A stretch of DNA of 64,000 bases from contig NZ_JVDT01000149.1 in NCBI RefSeq assembly GCF_001076885.1, forward strand, positions 31,354 to 95,353. Reading direction: 5' to 3'. Under the pieces are notes generated by a model that searched no databases, was not told where the DNA came from, and was given only the letters and a program-made list of their open reading frames with translations. Each line of letters begins with the position of its first letter. Positions within the stretch are counted from its first letter, which is position 1. This document shows positions 10,522-19,730 of this stretch, piece by piece. The DNA is from Bacillus sp. 522_BSPC. GTDB taxonomy: Bacteria > Bacillota > Bacilli > Bacillales > Cytobacillaceae. The position numbers were made by a program, and so were the translations under genes.

Positions 10522-11421
10522 ATGCGATATATCATCGAAAATATACATTTATTAAAAAGGCAAAGATTGAAGAAGACATCTATCCTAATTGAGGATAATC
10601 GAATTGAATTACTTAAAGATAAATTCCACTCTTATCAATATATGCGAATGGATGGCTCTCCATATATAATGACACCCACTACAGTTATGCTTGATAACCA
10701 AGTGAAGCAAATGAACTCTAGTACACAACAAAAAAAGTATATAGAAGAGAACTTGATCAAAAAGGGATGTACAACCTTTCTCTTTTATATAGAAGTAAAG
10801 AGAGAAAGAGAATTGGCTTTGCAATTTAAAAAAATAAACAGTCAATTACTAAATTGTGCAATAGATTATGTTGCAGCCGTAAAGATTCCTTTATCATTAT
10901 TATCGCCTAGTTTTGTACGAATGTGTAAAAGAGAAAAAGTACCAGTTTTATTTATTGAGATTGAAGATATTAAAGCCTTATATCAAATTCCATGGGGATG
11001 GATAAAAGAGGCTTTATTTCCATATAATGCACCACTCGTACCGATATTTTTAGCAAAAGATGAACAAGAAAAGAAAATGGCACAAAATATATGGTCAAGT
11101 TTAATGAGAGATGTTAAAATACCATCTATTCCTCATGAAATAAAAGAAGGAATGCCAGTCGACTATTCTGATTTAGCCAAAATAGGGATTTATCCATTTA
11201 AAGGAAATGTGTACCAAGGTGGCGAAGTAACGTATAATTTAGTTGCTTACGATGAATCAATCATAAATATTGAAGAAAACGATTTGTTTCTTTATCATTA
11301 TGATAGAATACAAATGACTATACACAAAGGAAAATGTATTCGAGCAGGGGCAAAGGTGTATTATCGTCCAGGCTATGGTGAATTACTTGAAGTAAAAGTA
11401 CCTTCCTTCCTAACAATATAG
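10522..11421 (+). CDS. Degenerate amidohydrolase-like protein, function unknown
   Basis: A 299-residue protein I do not recognise by name. Its outline resembles a shrunken metal-dependent amidohydrolase: an N-terminal sandwich segment (KTSILIEDNRIELL, about 19-32), a MDGSPYIMTPTTV stretch where such enzymes carry the HxH metal motif, a GCTTFLF segment near 80, and a C-terminal block (DLAKIGIYPFKGNVYQGGEV, about 219-238) like the closing sandwich of dihydropyrimidinase relatives. No HxH or other metal ligands are visible, so it is probably not a hydrolase. Its stop lies 24 bases before ypiA, which suggests one transcript. The fold assignment is inference from pattern only. Confidence 0.6.
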   Translation: MRYIIENIHLLKRQRLKKTSILIEDNRIELLKDKFHSYQYMRMDGSPYIMTPTTVMLDNQVKQMNSSTQQKKYIEENLIKKGCTTFLFYIEVKRERELALQFKKINSQLLNCAIDYVAAVKIPLSLLSPSFVRMCKREKVPVLFIEIEDIKALYQIPWGWIKEALFPYNAPLVPIFLAKDEQEKKMAQNIWSSLMRDVKIPSIPHEIKEGMPVDYSDLAKIGIYPFKGNVYQGGEVTYNLVAYDESIINIEENDLFLYHYDRIQMTIHKGKCIRAGAKVYYRPGYGELLEVKVPSFLTI

Positions 11422-11445
11422 AAGGAGATTAGAGAGGATTATCAT

Positions 11446-12708
11446 ATGGAAAGAGTTAATGAAATTATATCTTTATTAGAAGATGGACAACAAGAGAAAG
11501 CGTTAAAATATTATCAAGATGTTTTAAAAATGGGCAATAATGAAGAAAGATTTGTGCTAGGCGAAGAACTATTTCAGCTAGGTTTTTTGGAAGAAGCCAA
11601 AAATCTATTTTTAGTACTACTAGAAGGGTATCCGGATGAAGGAGAATTACTTGTTCTAGTTGCAGAAGTGGAAATGGAATTGGGAAATGAGGAAATAGCG
11701 ATTTCTTATTTAGAGAAAATTAACCCGAAGGATCCCTCTTTTCCTCAAGCTTTACTATTGCTTGCAGACTTATATCAAATGGATGGGTTGTATGAGGTTA
11801 GTGAACAGAAATTAAAGGAAGCAAAAAAAATCCTACCAGATGAAGTGATTATTGACTTTGCCTTAGGTGAATTATATTCGGAACAAGGAAAAATTGCTGA
11901 TGCGATAAAATCCTATCAAAAGGTATTACCAATGCAGGAAAATATTGCTGGAGTTAATATCAACGGAAGGATTGCGGATAACTTAAGTGCGGGGGGAGCC
12001 TTTGAGGATGCAATTGGCTATTATGAAAAAGCACTCGAAGAAAAAATAGAGATAAATACGTTATTTAATCTTGCTTTGACTGCCTCGCAGGCGAGCCTAT
12101 ATACGGTTGCGATAAATCGTTTTGAAGAGGTAAAAGCTTTGGATTCATCCTACCATTCCCTCTATTTGTATTTGGCCAGAGCATATGAGCATGAAGAAAT
12201 GCTTGACGATGCATACAAAACAGTTTTAGAAGGAATAAAGCAAGATGAGTTTAATAAAGATTTATATTTATATGGTGGCAAATTAGCTTTAAAACGTGGT
12301 GATGAACAAAAAGCCGAGGAACATTTTAGAGAAGCACTTGCAATAGATCCTGAGTTTATAGATGCAGTGCTTTTATTAAATAAATTATTCTTAACTCAAG
12401 ATCGATTTGAGGATGTCATCGAGTTAATTGAGCTGATGGATAAACAAGAAATGGAAGAGCCGCAATTGCATTGGGATGCAGCCAAAGCATTTCATGGCAT
12501 AGAAAAATATTCAGAGGCATTAAACAAATATCAATTAGCATATACTTTCTTTAAAGAACTTCCAGATTTTCTATATGATTATGGATATTTTCTTTTAGAA
12601 GAAGGAAAAAGAAGGGATGCTGCCGAAATTTTTAATATGCTATTACAAACAGACCCAAGTAATGAAGAGTATATTGAAATCTTGCAACGCCTCACAGAAA
12701 ACGAATAA
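11446..12708 (+). CDS. ypiA: TPR-repeat protein YpiA
   Basis: A 420-residue cytoplasmic protein made almost entirely of tetratricopeptide repeats, recognisable from recurring patterns such as ALLLLADLYQMDGLYEVSEQ, FALGELYSEQGKIADAIKSY and AIGYYEKALE. It is acidic, with no signal peptide or enzyme motif, so a scaffold or protein-binding role is likely. The biochemical role is not established as far as I know. Length and position after the aro operon match B. subtilis YpiA (about 423 residues). The ribosome site is AGAGAGGATTATC before ATG 11446. Confidence 0.9.
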   Translation: MERVNEIISLLEDGQQEKALKYYQDVLKMGNNEERFVLGEELFQLGFLEEAKNLFLVLLEGYPDEGELLVLVAEVEMELGNEEIAISYLEKINPKDPSFPQALLLLADLYQMDGLYEVSEQKLKEAKKILPDEVIIDFALGELYSEQGKIADAIKSYQKVLPMQENIAGVNINGRIADNLSAGGAFEDAIGYYEKALEEKIEINTLFNLALTASQASLYTVAINRFEEVKALDSSYHSLYLYLARAYEHEEMLDDAYKTVLEGIKQDEFNKDLYLYGGKLALKRGDEQKAEEHFREALAIDPEFIDAVLLLNKLFLTQDRFEDVIELIELMDKQEMEEPQLHWDAAKAFHGIEKYSEALNKYQLAYTFFKELPDFLYDYGYFLLEEGKRRDAAEIFNMLLQTDPSNEEYIEILQRLTENE

Positions 12709-12906
12709 TTAAGTAATTGAAAAAGGGTAAAAGTATTTTTCACATGGTGACTTTCGTAAAGGATTTTCTTTTAGCGAAATTAAATTTATGGGAAAAGGGC
12801 AAACAAAAAGCTTGTTGGTCCACTCTAGTTGTCATTTCCTTAGGAGCGATGCAGGTAAAGCAGGTTGGATAATAAAATTTGTTGCAAGCAGAGGAGGGAA
12901 TTACAA

Positions 12907-13452
12907 ATGAAAACCCCTGTATCTGTCAATGAAAAAAAAGACTTCATTCGTTGGTTTTTAAATCATTATCAATTGAAGAGACGGGAATGTGTTTGGATTT
13001 TAAATTATTTAATGAGTCATGATCAATTGATGGAAAAAGTCCATTTTGTTGAAAATGCAGAAAAATGTCCAAGAGGGCTGATTATGTCCACGCATTGTGT
13101 AGATGAAGTACCTTTTAGGTTTTATAAAGAAAATGTAATGACTACAGATGCAGAAAAGTCTTTTCATGATATTCGCCTAAATAGAGATGAAGATATTTAC
13201 ATTCAGCTGAATTTTTACGCATCAAATCAAGTTCATCAATACGCAGCTGTACTAGTAGAAAATCCATTTATGCCGAAAAAGCTACAAATAACCGAAAAAG
13301 ATAAAATGATTGCTGAACAATTTTTGGTAAGTAGCATAGAAAAATTTCAAAAAGAAAAACTTCTCCAATTAATCGATGAAGCATTAGATACTGGAGATAA
13401 AGATATGTTTAATACCTTAACGAATCAATTAAAATTCTTTCAAAATAAATAA
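12907..13452 (+). CDS. ypiB: YpiB (UPF0302 / IDEAL-domain) protein
   Basis: A 181-residue cytoplasmic protein of the conserved Bacillus YpiB family. Residues [20 protein letters not shown] near the start and a C-terminal IDEAL-type segment ([20 protein letters not shown]) are the family signatures; no enzymatic role can be read from the sequence. The ATG at 12907 is chosen because GAGGAGGGA lies 7 bases before it; an upstream TTG at 12865 has no good ribosome site. In B. subtilis ypiF and qcrABC follow; here the gene ends at a strong terminator and ypjA comes next. Confidence 0.88.
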   Translation: MKTPVSVNEKKDFIRWFLNHYQLKRRECVWILNYLMSHDQLMEKVHFVENAEKCPRGLIMSTHCVDEVPFRFYKENVMTTDAEKSFHDIRLNRDEDIYIQLNFYASNQVHQYAAVLVENPFMPKKLQITEKDKMIAEQFLVSSIEKFQKEKLLQLIDEALDTGDKDMFNTLTNQLKFFQNK

Positions 13453-13464
13453 GGTTACTTGTCT

Positions 13465-13500
13465 TCCCGTAAAGCGAACTTTACGGGATTTGTTTTTTTA
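13465..13500 (+). terminator. Terminator of ypiB
   Basis: A 10-bp perfect stem, TCCCGTAAAG at 13465-13474 against CTTTACGGGA at 13479-13488 with a CGAA tetraloop, is followed by TTTGTTTTTTTA. Confidence 0.85.
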
Positions 13501-13585
13501 CTAAAGTTCTAATTTCTTGAGATTTTCCTATGCCCTCTAAACTGTGATAAAATAGGAGGATCAGTTATGGAAAAGGGGAAAATGT

Positions 13586-14179
13586 GTGAGAAGTATTTAT
13601 ATGATACTAAGCAATCGTTCATTTTTAGGGCTGTTACTCATTATTAACATAGTAGGAACGGCTTATGGCTATTATTGGTACAGGTTTCAATTAGCAGAGA
13701 CACCGACAAAATTTCTGCTCTTCGTACCTGATAGTCCGACAGCAAGTCTCTTTTTTGTGTTTGTATTAATAGCTTTCTTATGGAAAAAGAATTGGCCGCT
13801 TATAGAAGCACTAGCTTTAATAACTTTATTTAAATACGGAATATGGGCAGTAGTAATGAACATTCTTGTCTATGTTGAAACAGGAGCAATTGGGATAGAC
13901 TCATGGATGCTCATTTTTTCACATGGGGCAATGGCAATTCAAGGATTGTTATATATTCCTTTTTATCGTTTTAAATGGATCCATATTCTACTTGTAGCAA
14001 TTTGGACTTTACATAATGATGTTATTGACTATGTGTTTAAGATGATGCCTAAATATAGTGTCTTGGATCAATATATGGCAAATATCGGCTACTTTACTTT
14101 TTGGCTTAGTATTCTAAGTCTATTAATAGGTGTATATGCATATAAAAAAAGGCAGCAATTACAATGGAAAATTCAATAG
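13586..14179 (+). CDS. ypjA: YpjA family membrane protein (DUF1405)
   Basis: A 197-residue integral membrane protein with about five to six hydrophobic segments (for example FLGLLLIINIVGTAYGYYW at 13-31 and a segment near 55-70), matching the DUF1405 family that includes B. subtilis YpjA. No catalytic motif is evident and its role is unknown. The GTG start is chosen because AAAGGGGAAAA precedes it by 7 bases. It is followed 70 bases later by ypjB, as in B. subtilis, but qcrABC is missing in front of it. Confidence 0.85.
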   Translation: MRSIYMILSNRSFLGLLLIINIVGTAYGYYWYRFQLAETPTKFLLFVPDSPTASLFFVFVLIAFLWKKNWPLIEALALITLFKYGIWAVVMNILVYVETGAIGIDSWMLIFSHGAMAIQGLLYIPFYRFKWIHILLVAIWTLHNDVIDYVFKMMPKYSVLDQYMANIGYFTFWLSILSLLIGVYAYKKRQQLQWKIQ

Positions 14180-14249
14180 AATTATTTTTTTAGTCTAACC
14201 TTGTCCAACTCATCATACATTTTTAATAGTAGATAGAGGAGGGACAAGA

Positions 14250-15062
14250 ATGAAGGCTAAATTGGTTATGTTGTTGATGATATTGATTTTACTTTTGCCT
14301 ATCTCTTTTTCTGTATATGCAGACCAAAAAACGCCTGCTAAAGAATTAGATGAACTAGATACACTTTCAGATGAAGTATTACAGCTTGTACGATCAGAAC
14401 GATATGAGGATGCTAAAAAAATTCTTGATTATTTTTCGAATCAATTTAGTACGGTAACGGTAAATGGCAGTCTATTTACACTCGATGAACAGCGAATATT
14501 AACTGGAGCGCATGATGAAGCGATAGAAGCTATAACCAATCCATCGATAGATAGTGATCAACGGATTAATACTGTAACGAAATTTCGATTGGCGGTAGAT
14601 GCTGTTTCATCAGGTGAGCAGCCCTTATGGACACAAATGGAAGATCCTGTTATGACAACATATCGAGATATGAAAGATGCAATCATTTCTGAAGATAAAG
14701 AGAGATTTAATGAGAGATTAGATGCGTTCTTATCGCTCTATCAAATTATTAATCCTAGTCTTAAGCTAGATGTTTCAACCACTCAATTTCAAGAACTGAA
14801 TTCTCTTGTCGAGTTTCTAAATACCTACCGTTTACAAGTATTTAATCAAAAAGGGACCCAAGAAGAAGTTGGTCAATTAGAAGCGGAGCTACAGGATGTT
14901 TTTAATCAGCTGTATGAAGATGAGGCGGATCCTTCATTATGGTGGGTGATTATTTCTACAGGAAGTATCATTATTCTTACTTTATCATATGTAGGATGGC
15001 GAAAATATCTTGGAGATAAAGCAGAAAAAAGACAAGCAAAACAAAAGAGAGATAAAATTTGA
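14250..15062 (+). CDS. ypjB: Sporulation protein YpjB
   Basis: A 270-residue protein with a cleavable-looking signal peptide (hydrophobic run about residues 5-20, then VYADQ), an extracytoplasmic helical domain, and one C-terminal membrane segment (WWVIISTGSIIILTLSYVGW, about 230-250) followed by a basic tail. This layout and the position after ypjA match the sporulation-associated YpjB family. Its biochemical role is unknown. The start is supported by GAGGAGGGACAAGA before the ATG. Confidence 0.88.
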   Translation: MKAKLVMLLMILILLLPISFSVYADQKTPAKELDELDTLSDEVLQLVRSERYEDAKKILDYFSNQFSTVTVNGSLFTLDEQRILTGAHDEAIEAITNPSIDSDQRINTVTKFRLAVDAVSSGEQPLWTQMEDPVMTTYRDMKDAIISEDKERFNERLDAFLSLYQIINPSLKLDVSTTQFQELNSLVEFLNTYRLQVFNQKGTQEEVGQLEAELQDVFNQLYEDEADPSLWWVIISTGSIIILTLSYVGWRKYLGDKAEKRQAKQKRDKI

Positions 15063-15122
15063 CTTTGAAGTTTTTCTTGCTTACAATAAAAATATACTAC
15101 ATGATGAAATAGGGGGAAAAAC

Positions 15123-15797
15123 ATGTTTTTTGTATATTTTATACTAATTATTCTCATACCTATTTGGGCACAAATGAAGGTGAAAAGCGCATATAAAAAA
15201 TATTCAAAAGTAGCTTCTTCCTCACAAATGTCCGGTAGAGAGGTAGCAAGAAGAATATTGGATTCTAATGGGTTATATGATGTATCTGTTGAAGAAACAA
15301 GAGGTGTTTTGTCAGATCATTATGATCCTCGCTCCAAAGTTGTGCGATTGTCCACTGATAACTATCACGGGCACTCAGTAGCTGCAGCTGCTATTGCCGC
15401 ACATGAAGTCGGTCATGCAATCCAAGATCAGCAAGAATACTCATTCTTACGTTTTCGTTCCGCTTTAGTACCAGTTGCGAGTTTTGGAAGTAATGCATCT
15501 TGGATATTTATCATGATTGGTATTTTTGCAAGAATTGAAGGAATGTTATTGTTAGGAATTATTTTAATGGCTGCCGGTGTATTGTTCCAATTTGTGACAC
15601 TTCCAGTAGAATTTAATGCATCTAACCGTGCAATGGATCAGGTAGTTTCATTAGGGATCATTCGAAACGAAGAAGAGAGAGAAACGAAGAAAGTATTAGA
15701 TGCAGCAGCACTTACTTATGTGGCTGCAGCAGCAGTAGCGGTGCTCGAATTGATTCGTTTAGTTTTAATCTATACAGGTATGTCAAGAGACGAATAA
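15123..15797 (+). CDS. YugP-type zinc metallopeptidase
   Basis: A 224-residue membrane protease of the neutral zinc metallopeptidase family represented by B. subtilis YugP. It has an N-terminal membrane segment (FVYFILIILIPIWAQ), a HEVGH zinc motif in AAHEVGHAIQDQQEY near residue 95, and further membrane segments around 115-160 and 195-218. A conserved FNASNRAMDQ segment follows the third membrane region and probably supplies another zinc ligand. The start has an AGGGGG ribosome site. It is not part of this cluster in B. subtilis, where yugP lies elsewhere. Confidence 0.88.
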   Translation: MFFVYFILIILIPIWAQMKVKSAYKKYSKVASSSQMSGREVARRILDSNGLYDVSVEETRGVLSDHYDPRSKVVRLSTDNYHGHSVAAAAIAAHEVGHAIQDQQEYSFLRFRSALVPVASFGSNASWIFIMIGIFARIEGMLLLGIILMAAGVLFQFVTLPVEFNASNRAMDQVVSLGIIRNEEERETKKVLDAAALTYVAAAAVAVLELIRLVLIYTGMSRDE

Positions 15798-15807
15798 AAT
15801 TAATAGA

Positions 15808-15848
15808 ACGATGTGAAAAGGAAGTATCTTTTTACATCGTTTTTTTAT
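15808..15848 (+). terminator. Terminator of the yugP-type gene
   Basis: ACGATGTGAAAAG (15808-15820) pairs with CTTTTTACATCGT (15828-15840) with one G-U pair, followed by seven T residues. Confidence 0.85.
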
Positions 15849-15906
15849 TTGATTAATTTGAATTTTGATTTTTCGAAAAATTATAGAATCGAAACAAACG
15901 AAGGTG

Positions 15907-16098
15907 TATAATAAACAATGCGATTTATTTAAAGTGATACCTCCTTTCATTTGGAGGGATTCTTTTATCCAAATGGATGGTTAATAAAACCATTCGGACC
16001 TATACGGACAGTTGATCTCCCTTTTATCTTCATATTCCCCATGAGAGAGAAAGGGGATAAATGGGAATTAACGAATAATTAAAGAAAGAAGGGTTTAT
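15907..16098 (+). promoter_or_regulatory. Promoter -10 and structured leader of the MFS gene
   Basis: A perfect -10 TATAAT lies at 15907-15912, with only a weak -35 upstream. The following 180 bases contain several competing stems: CCTCC 15940 with GGAGG 15953; CATTTGG 15948 with CCAAATG 15969; ATGGTT 15977 with AACCAT 15988; and CCCTTTTATC 16019 with GATAAATGGG 16056. The first two exclude each other. No known riboswitch class was recognised. Confidence 0.4.
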
Positions 16099-17325
16099 TT
16101 GCAAACTGCTGAATACGTACAAGGGAAAAAGCAACAAGAGTTGACGGTTTATCGGATTTTATTTGCGATAAGTTTAGGGCATTTTTTAAATGATTGTATG
16201 CAATCTGTTGTGCCTGCTTTATTTCCGGTTATCCAACAATCAATGGCGTTAAATTATACGCAAATTGGCTGGATTGCCTTTACATTGAATATCACTTCAT
16301 CCATTTTGCAGCCAGTATTTGGCGTGCTTGCAGATAAAAAGCCTGCACCATATCTATTGCCAATTGCGATGTTTTCAAGCTTAATCGGGATGCTCGGGCT
16401 TTCCCTTGCTCCTAATTTTTATCTTGTCTTATTATCGGTATTATTTATCGGGTTTGGTTCCGCCATTTTTCATCCAGAAGGTTCACGAGTTTCCTATATG
16501 GCGGCTGGTCCCAAAAGAGGCCTTGCACAATCCATTTATCAAGTAGGTGGAAATGCTGGTCAGTCTTTAGCACCAGTATTTACAGCTGTTATCTTTGTTC
16601 GTACAGGCCAATTCGGGACTATTTGGTTTACACTTTTAGCAACTTTAGGCATGATCGTGTTATTCCAAGTGTCAAATTGGTATAAAAAAGAATTATATAG
16701 TAGAAACCCACAAAAAAAACAGCAGGCCAAACGCGAATTTATTGTAAATAAAGAAATTATTGTTGCTATATGCTTACTAATTTTTCTTGTATTTGCTCGG
16801 TCGTGGTATGGAGCTGGAATCAGTAATTTTCTCCATTTTTATTTAATCGAAAAGTTTGGACTAAGTATTGAAAATGCGCAAATTTTTGTTTTTATATTTT
16901 TACTTGCTGGTGTAATTGGAACTTTTTTAGGTGGACCGCTAGCAGATCGTTTTGGTAAAAGAACCATTCTTCTATTTTCATTAGTTGGTTCTGCTCCATT
17001 TGCACTGCTTTTGCCACATATGCCTTTTTGGCTGATTGGACCTTTATTGTTTATTATCGGATTTATATTACAGTCTAGCTTTAGTGTGACTGTTGTTTAT
17101 GCACAAGAGCTGCTTCCCGGCATGATTGGCCTAGTATCAGGGTTAATTGTAGGTTTAGCATTTGGAATGGGGGCTCTAGGTGGAGTGATTTTCGGAGTGA
17201 TAGGAGATACGTTTAGTTTACAAGCCATTATGATTATCTGTAGTTTGCTGCCGCTGCTAGGAATATTAACTTATTTATTGCCGAGTGATAAACGTGTTAC
17301 GGAAATTCATTCTGCTTTAAAATAA
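16099..17325 (+). CDS. MFS transporter, fosmidomycin-resistance (Fsr) family
   Basis: A 408-residue 12-segment major facilitator efflux protein. The N-terminal GHFLNDCMQSVVPALFPVIQ, the loop GVLADKKPAP after segment 2, and IGFGSAIFHPEGSR-like residues in segment 4 are characteristic of the Fsr (fosmidomycin resistance) family. The real substrate is unknown. The start is TTG 16099 with AGAAGGG spaced 5 bases before it. The gene has its own promoter and a long structured leader, and it ends at a terminator shared with the convergent yitT-family gene. It is not part of the conserved cluster of B. subtilis. Confidence 0.88.
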   Translation: MQTAEYVQGKKQQELTVYRILFAISLGHFLNDCMQSVVPALFPVIQQSMALNYTQIGWIAFTLNITSSILQPVFGVLADKKPAPYLLPIAMFSSLIGMLGLSLAPNFYLVLLSVLFIGFGSAIFHPEGSRVSYMAAGPKRGLAQSIYQVGGNAGQSLAPVFTAVIFVRTGQFGTIWFTLLATLGMIVLFQVSNWYKKELYSRNPQKKQQAKREFIVNKEIIVAICLLIFLVFARSWYGAGISNFLHFYLIEKFGLSIENAQIFVFIFLLAGVIGTFLGGPLADRFGKRTILLFSLVGSAPFALLLPHMPFWLIGPLLFIIGFILQSSFSVTVVYAQELLPGMIGLVSGLIVGLAFGMGALGGVIFGVIGDTFSLQAIMIICSLLPLLGILTYLLPSDKRVTEIHSALK

Positions 17326-17365
17326 GCAACCTTTTTCGTTAAATGGAGGTATGTATGAAATTTAT

Positions 17366-17432
17366 AAAAAAATGTATTCCTTTTTGCATTTACCTTTGAA
17401 AAAAGAAATGCGAAAAGAATACATTTTTTTTT
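17366..17432. terminator. Bidirectional terminator between MFS gene and ypjC
   Basis: A long hairpin: AAAAAAATGTATTC at 17366 and TTTGCATTT near 17383 pair with AAATGCGAAA near 17405 and AATACATTTTTTT near 17418. A-tracts on the left and T-tracts on the right let it work for both converging genes. Confidence 0.8.
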
Positions 17433-17434
17433 GG

Positions 17435-18316
17435 TTATTTTTCGAGTGGTTGTTTATACTCATCCAAAGTAAAGCCTTCTCCCATTACATCATGCACGAC
17501 ACTTACGGATACAAAAGCATGTGGATCAATGCTTGTGATGATACTTTTTAAGCGAACAATTTCTGTTTTCGCTACAACACAATATAGTACTTCTCGATCT
17601 TGTTTTGTGAAAGAACCATGACCTTTTAATACCGTGACACCACGATCCATTTCAAGCATTATTTTATTGGCAATCTCAGTATTTGAGTCAGAAATAATCA
17701 TTGCTCCCCTTGCGGCATATGCCCCTTCTTGAAGAAAGTCAATAACTCTGGTCCCAACAAAAACGGCAACTAATGTATACATTGCTTCCCTATAGGATAA
17801 GTAGGTCAAAAGGGACAGGGTAATGACACAAAAGTCAAAAACGAACATGGTCTTTCCCATACTCCATCCATAATATTTAAAGCCTAATCTAGCAATAATA
17901 TCTACGCCACCTGTAGTCCCACCATAACGGAAGATGATTCCTAAGCCTACACCGATAAATGTACCAGCAAATAATGCAGCCAAAGTTAGATCCTCTGTTA
18001 GAGGAATTTCTAATTGAATCCTTGGAAGCTGGAAAAACCAAAGGAAAATCGATACCGCTACCGTTCCGATGATAGTATAAATGAATACATTCTTCCCTAA
18101 TAGCTTCCATCCAATCAGAAATAAGGGGATATTAAGCAGTAGATTTGTTATGGAAGGATCCCAATTCCATAATGCATATAATAGAAGGGTAATACCGGTA
18201 AAACCACCTTCAGCCAAATTATTTTGCATATTAAAATGAACAATTCCAAAGGAAAAAATGGCAGATCCTAATAGAATAAATAAGACATTTTTAATTTTGA
18301 TACCTTTAAACATCAA
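17435..18316 (-). CDS. ypjC: YitT family membrane protein YpjC
   Basis: A 293-residue protein with five to six membrane segments in the first 190 residues, including the YitT signature GLGIIFRYGGTTGGVDIIA near 123-141, and a C-terminal cytoplasmic DUF2179 domain (GVTVLKGHGSFTKQDREVLY, about 225-245). Transport or regulatory function is not established for the family. Orientation opposite to its neighbours and position between ypjB and mazG are as in B. subtilis. The adjacent ATG one codon downstream is an equally good start. Confidence 0.9.
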   Translation of the reverse strand: MMFKGIKIKNVLFILLGSAIFSFGIVHFNMQNNLAEGGFTGITLLLYALWNWDPSITNLLLNIPLFLIGWKLLGKNVFIYTIIGTVAVSIFLWFFQLPRIQLEIPLTEDLTLAALFAGTFIGVGLGIIFRYGGTTGGVDIIARLGFKYYGWSMGKTMFVFDFCVITLSLLTYLSYREAMYTLVAVFVGTRVIDFLQEGAYAARGAMIISDSNTEIANKIMLEMDRGVTVLKGHGSFTKQDREVLYCVVAKTEIVRLKSIITSIDPHAFVSVSVVHDVMGEGFTLDEYKQPLEK

Positions 18317-18555
18317 CTCAGCCTACTTTCTCTATGTACAATTACATTGCTATTAGCGTATCCATTATATCGAATCACATTCAGATGGGCAATGGAGGAG
18401 AAAAAATTCAAGAAAGAATAACAAACAGAAAACGAGTAAAAGTTTAATACTTGTTAAATCTAAGCATATCTTCGTTAAAAATGTTTGTAAAAATGGAGCA
18501 GATTAGCTAACATGGAATTGGATAAGATTACTTATTGACGTAAGAGGTGTCTATA

Positions 18556-18885
18556 TTGAATCGAGAAAAAACAGTAAAAGATATACAAAGAGAAGTTGAT
18601 GAATACATTGGTCAATTTAAAGAGGGCTACTTTAGTCCGTTAGCAATGCTTGCTCGTCTTACCGAGGAGCTAGGAGAATTAGCAAGAGAAGTAAATCACT
18701 ACTATGGAGAGAAGCCCAAAAAAGAGTCAGAGACGGAAAAGGAAATTACCGACGAGATTGGTGATATGCTATTTGTATTAACCTGTCTAGCGAATTCTCT
18801 AAATATTGATTTGGAGGAAGCGCATGATCGTGTCATGCATAAATTTAATACACGAGATAAAGACAGATGGACAAGAAAAGACTAA
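18556..18885 (+). CDS. ypjD: MazG-like nucleotide pyrophosphohydrolase
   Basis: A 109-residue all-alpha NTP pyrophosphohydrolase that probably removes non-canonical nucleoside triphosphates. The metal-binding pattern is EELGELAREVNH near residue 35 and EITDEIGDMLFVL near 63, giving the ExxE...ExxD layout of MazG enzymes. I prefer TTG 18556, which follows AAGAGGTG by 6 bases; a GTG at 18547 overlaps that ribosome site. The C-terminal HKFNTRDKDRWTRK ending matches B. subtilis YpjD. First gene of the mazG-dapB-mgsA-bsh series. Confidence 0.9.
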   Translation: MNREKTVKDIQREVDEYIGQFKEGYFSPLAMLARLTEELGELAREVNHYYGEKPKKESETEKEITDEIGDMLFVLTCLANSLNIDLEEAHDRVMHKFNTRDKDRWTRKD

Positions 18886-18916
18886 AGAAAATACATAAAA
18901 GTAAGGAGATTATACA

Positions 18917-19717
18917 TTGAATAAAGTAAAAATCGTAATAGCTGGCCCAAGAGGTAGAATGGGAAAAGAAGCTGTGTATTTAACAGGAAGAACAGAGCAA
19001 TTTGAGCTTGTTGCTGTTTTAGATCATAAACATGAAGGGAAAAGCTTAAAAGAGATTGAAGGCTTTTCTTCCTATGATGTCCCAATTTATACGGATATTG
19101 AAGCTTGTTTACAAACAGAAAAGCCAGATGTACTCATTGATTTGACTACACCTGAATTTGGTATGCATCATGCGAAAACAGCTCTAAGCTATGGCGTTAG
19201 ACCAGTAGTTGGAACAACCGGTTTTACAAAGGAAAACTTGGAAGAGTTAGAAGGATTATGTGAAGAAATGAACCGCGGCTGTATTATTGCTCCAAACTTC
19301 GCTTTAGGTGCTGTTTTAATGATGAAATTTTCTAAAATGGCAGCACGATACTTTGCAGATGTAGAGATTATGGAAATGCATCATGATCAAAAGCTAGATG
19401 CACCATCAGGTACCGCAGTGAAAACAGCAGAACTTATTGCTGAAGTACGAGAAAGTAAAAAACAGGGACATCCAGATGAGAAGGAAACAATACAAGGAGC
19501 TAGAGGAGCTGACTTTGATGGTATGCGCATCCATTCTACTAGGTTACCAGGTTTAATTGCTCATCAACAAGTAATGTTCGGAGCAGAAGGAGAATCCTTA
19601 ACAATTAGACATGATTCCTATAATCGTACATCATTTATGTCAGGCGTTAAATTTGCAGTAGAAGAGGTATTAAAAATTAATGTACTGATCTATGGCTTAG
19701 AAAATATTATGGAATAG
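18917..19717 (+). CDS. dapB: 4-Hydroxy-tetrahydrodipicolinate reductase
   Basis: Reduces the DapA product with NAD(P)H in lysine, diaminopimelate and dipicolinate synthesis, so it serves peptidoglycan and the spore core. The 266-residue sequence has the Rossmann start [21 protein letters not shown] near 101, [11 protein letters not shown] near 126, and the catalytic stretch [15 protein letters not shown] near 153-167. TTG 18917 is preceded by TAAGGAGAT with 6 to 7 bases spacing. It begins 31 bases after mazG and ends 13 bases before mgsA. Confidence 0.96.
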   Translation: MNKVKIVIAGPRGRMGKEAVYLTGRTEQFELVAVLDHKHEGKSLKEIEGFSSYDVPIYTDIEACLQTEKPDVLIDLTTPEFGMHHAKTALSYGVRPVVGTTGFTKENLEELEGLCEEMNRGCIIAPNFALGAVLMMKFSKMAARYFADVEIMEMHHDQKLDAPSGTAVKTAELIAEVRESKKQGHPDEKETIQGARGADFDGMRIHSTRLPGLIAHQQVMFGAEGESLTIRHDSYNRTSFMSGVKFAVEEVLKINVLIYGLENIME

Positions 19718-19730
19718 GAGTGGAATAAGG

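Noticed and set aside
17351..17551. 66-codon plus-strand frame with an upstream GGAGG
   Set aside because: It runs through the bidirectional terminator at 17366-17432 and into the antisense of ypjC; the ribosome-like sequence is probably coincidence.
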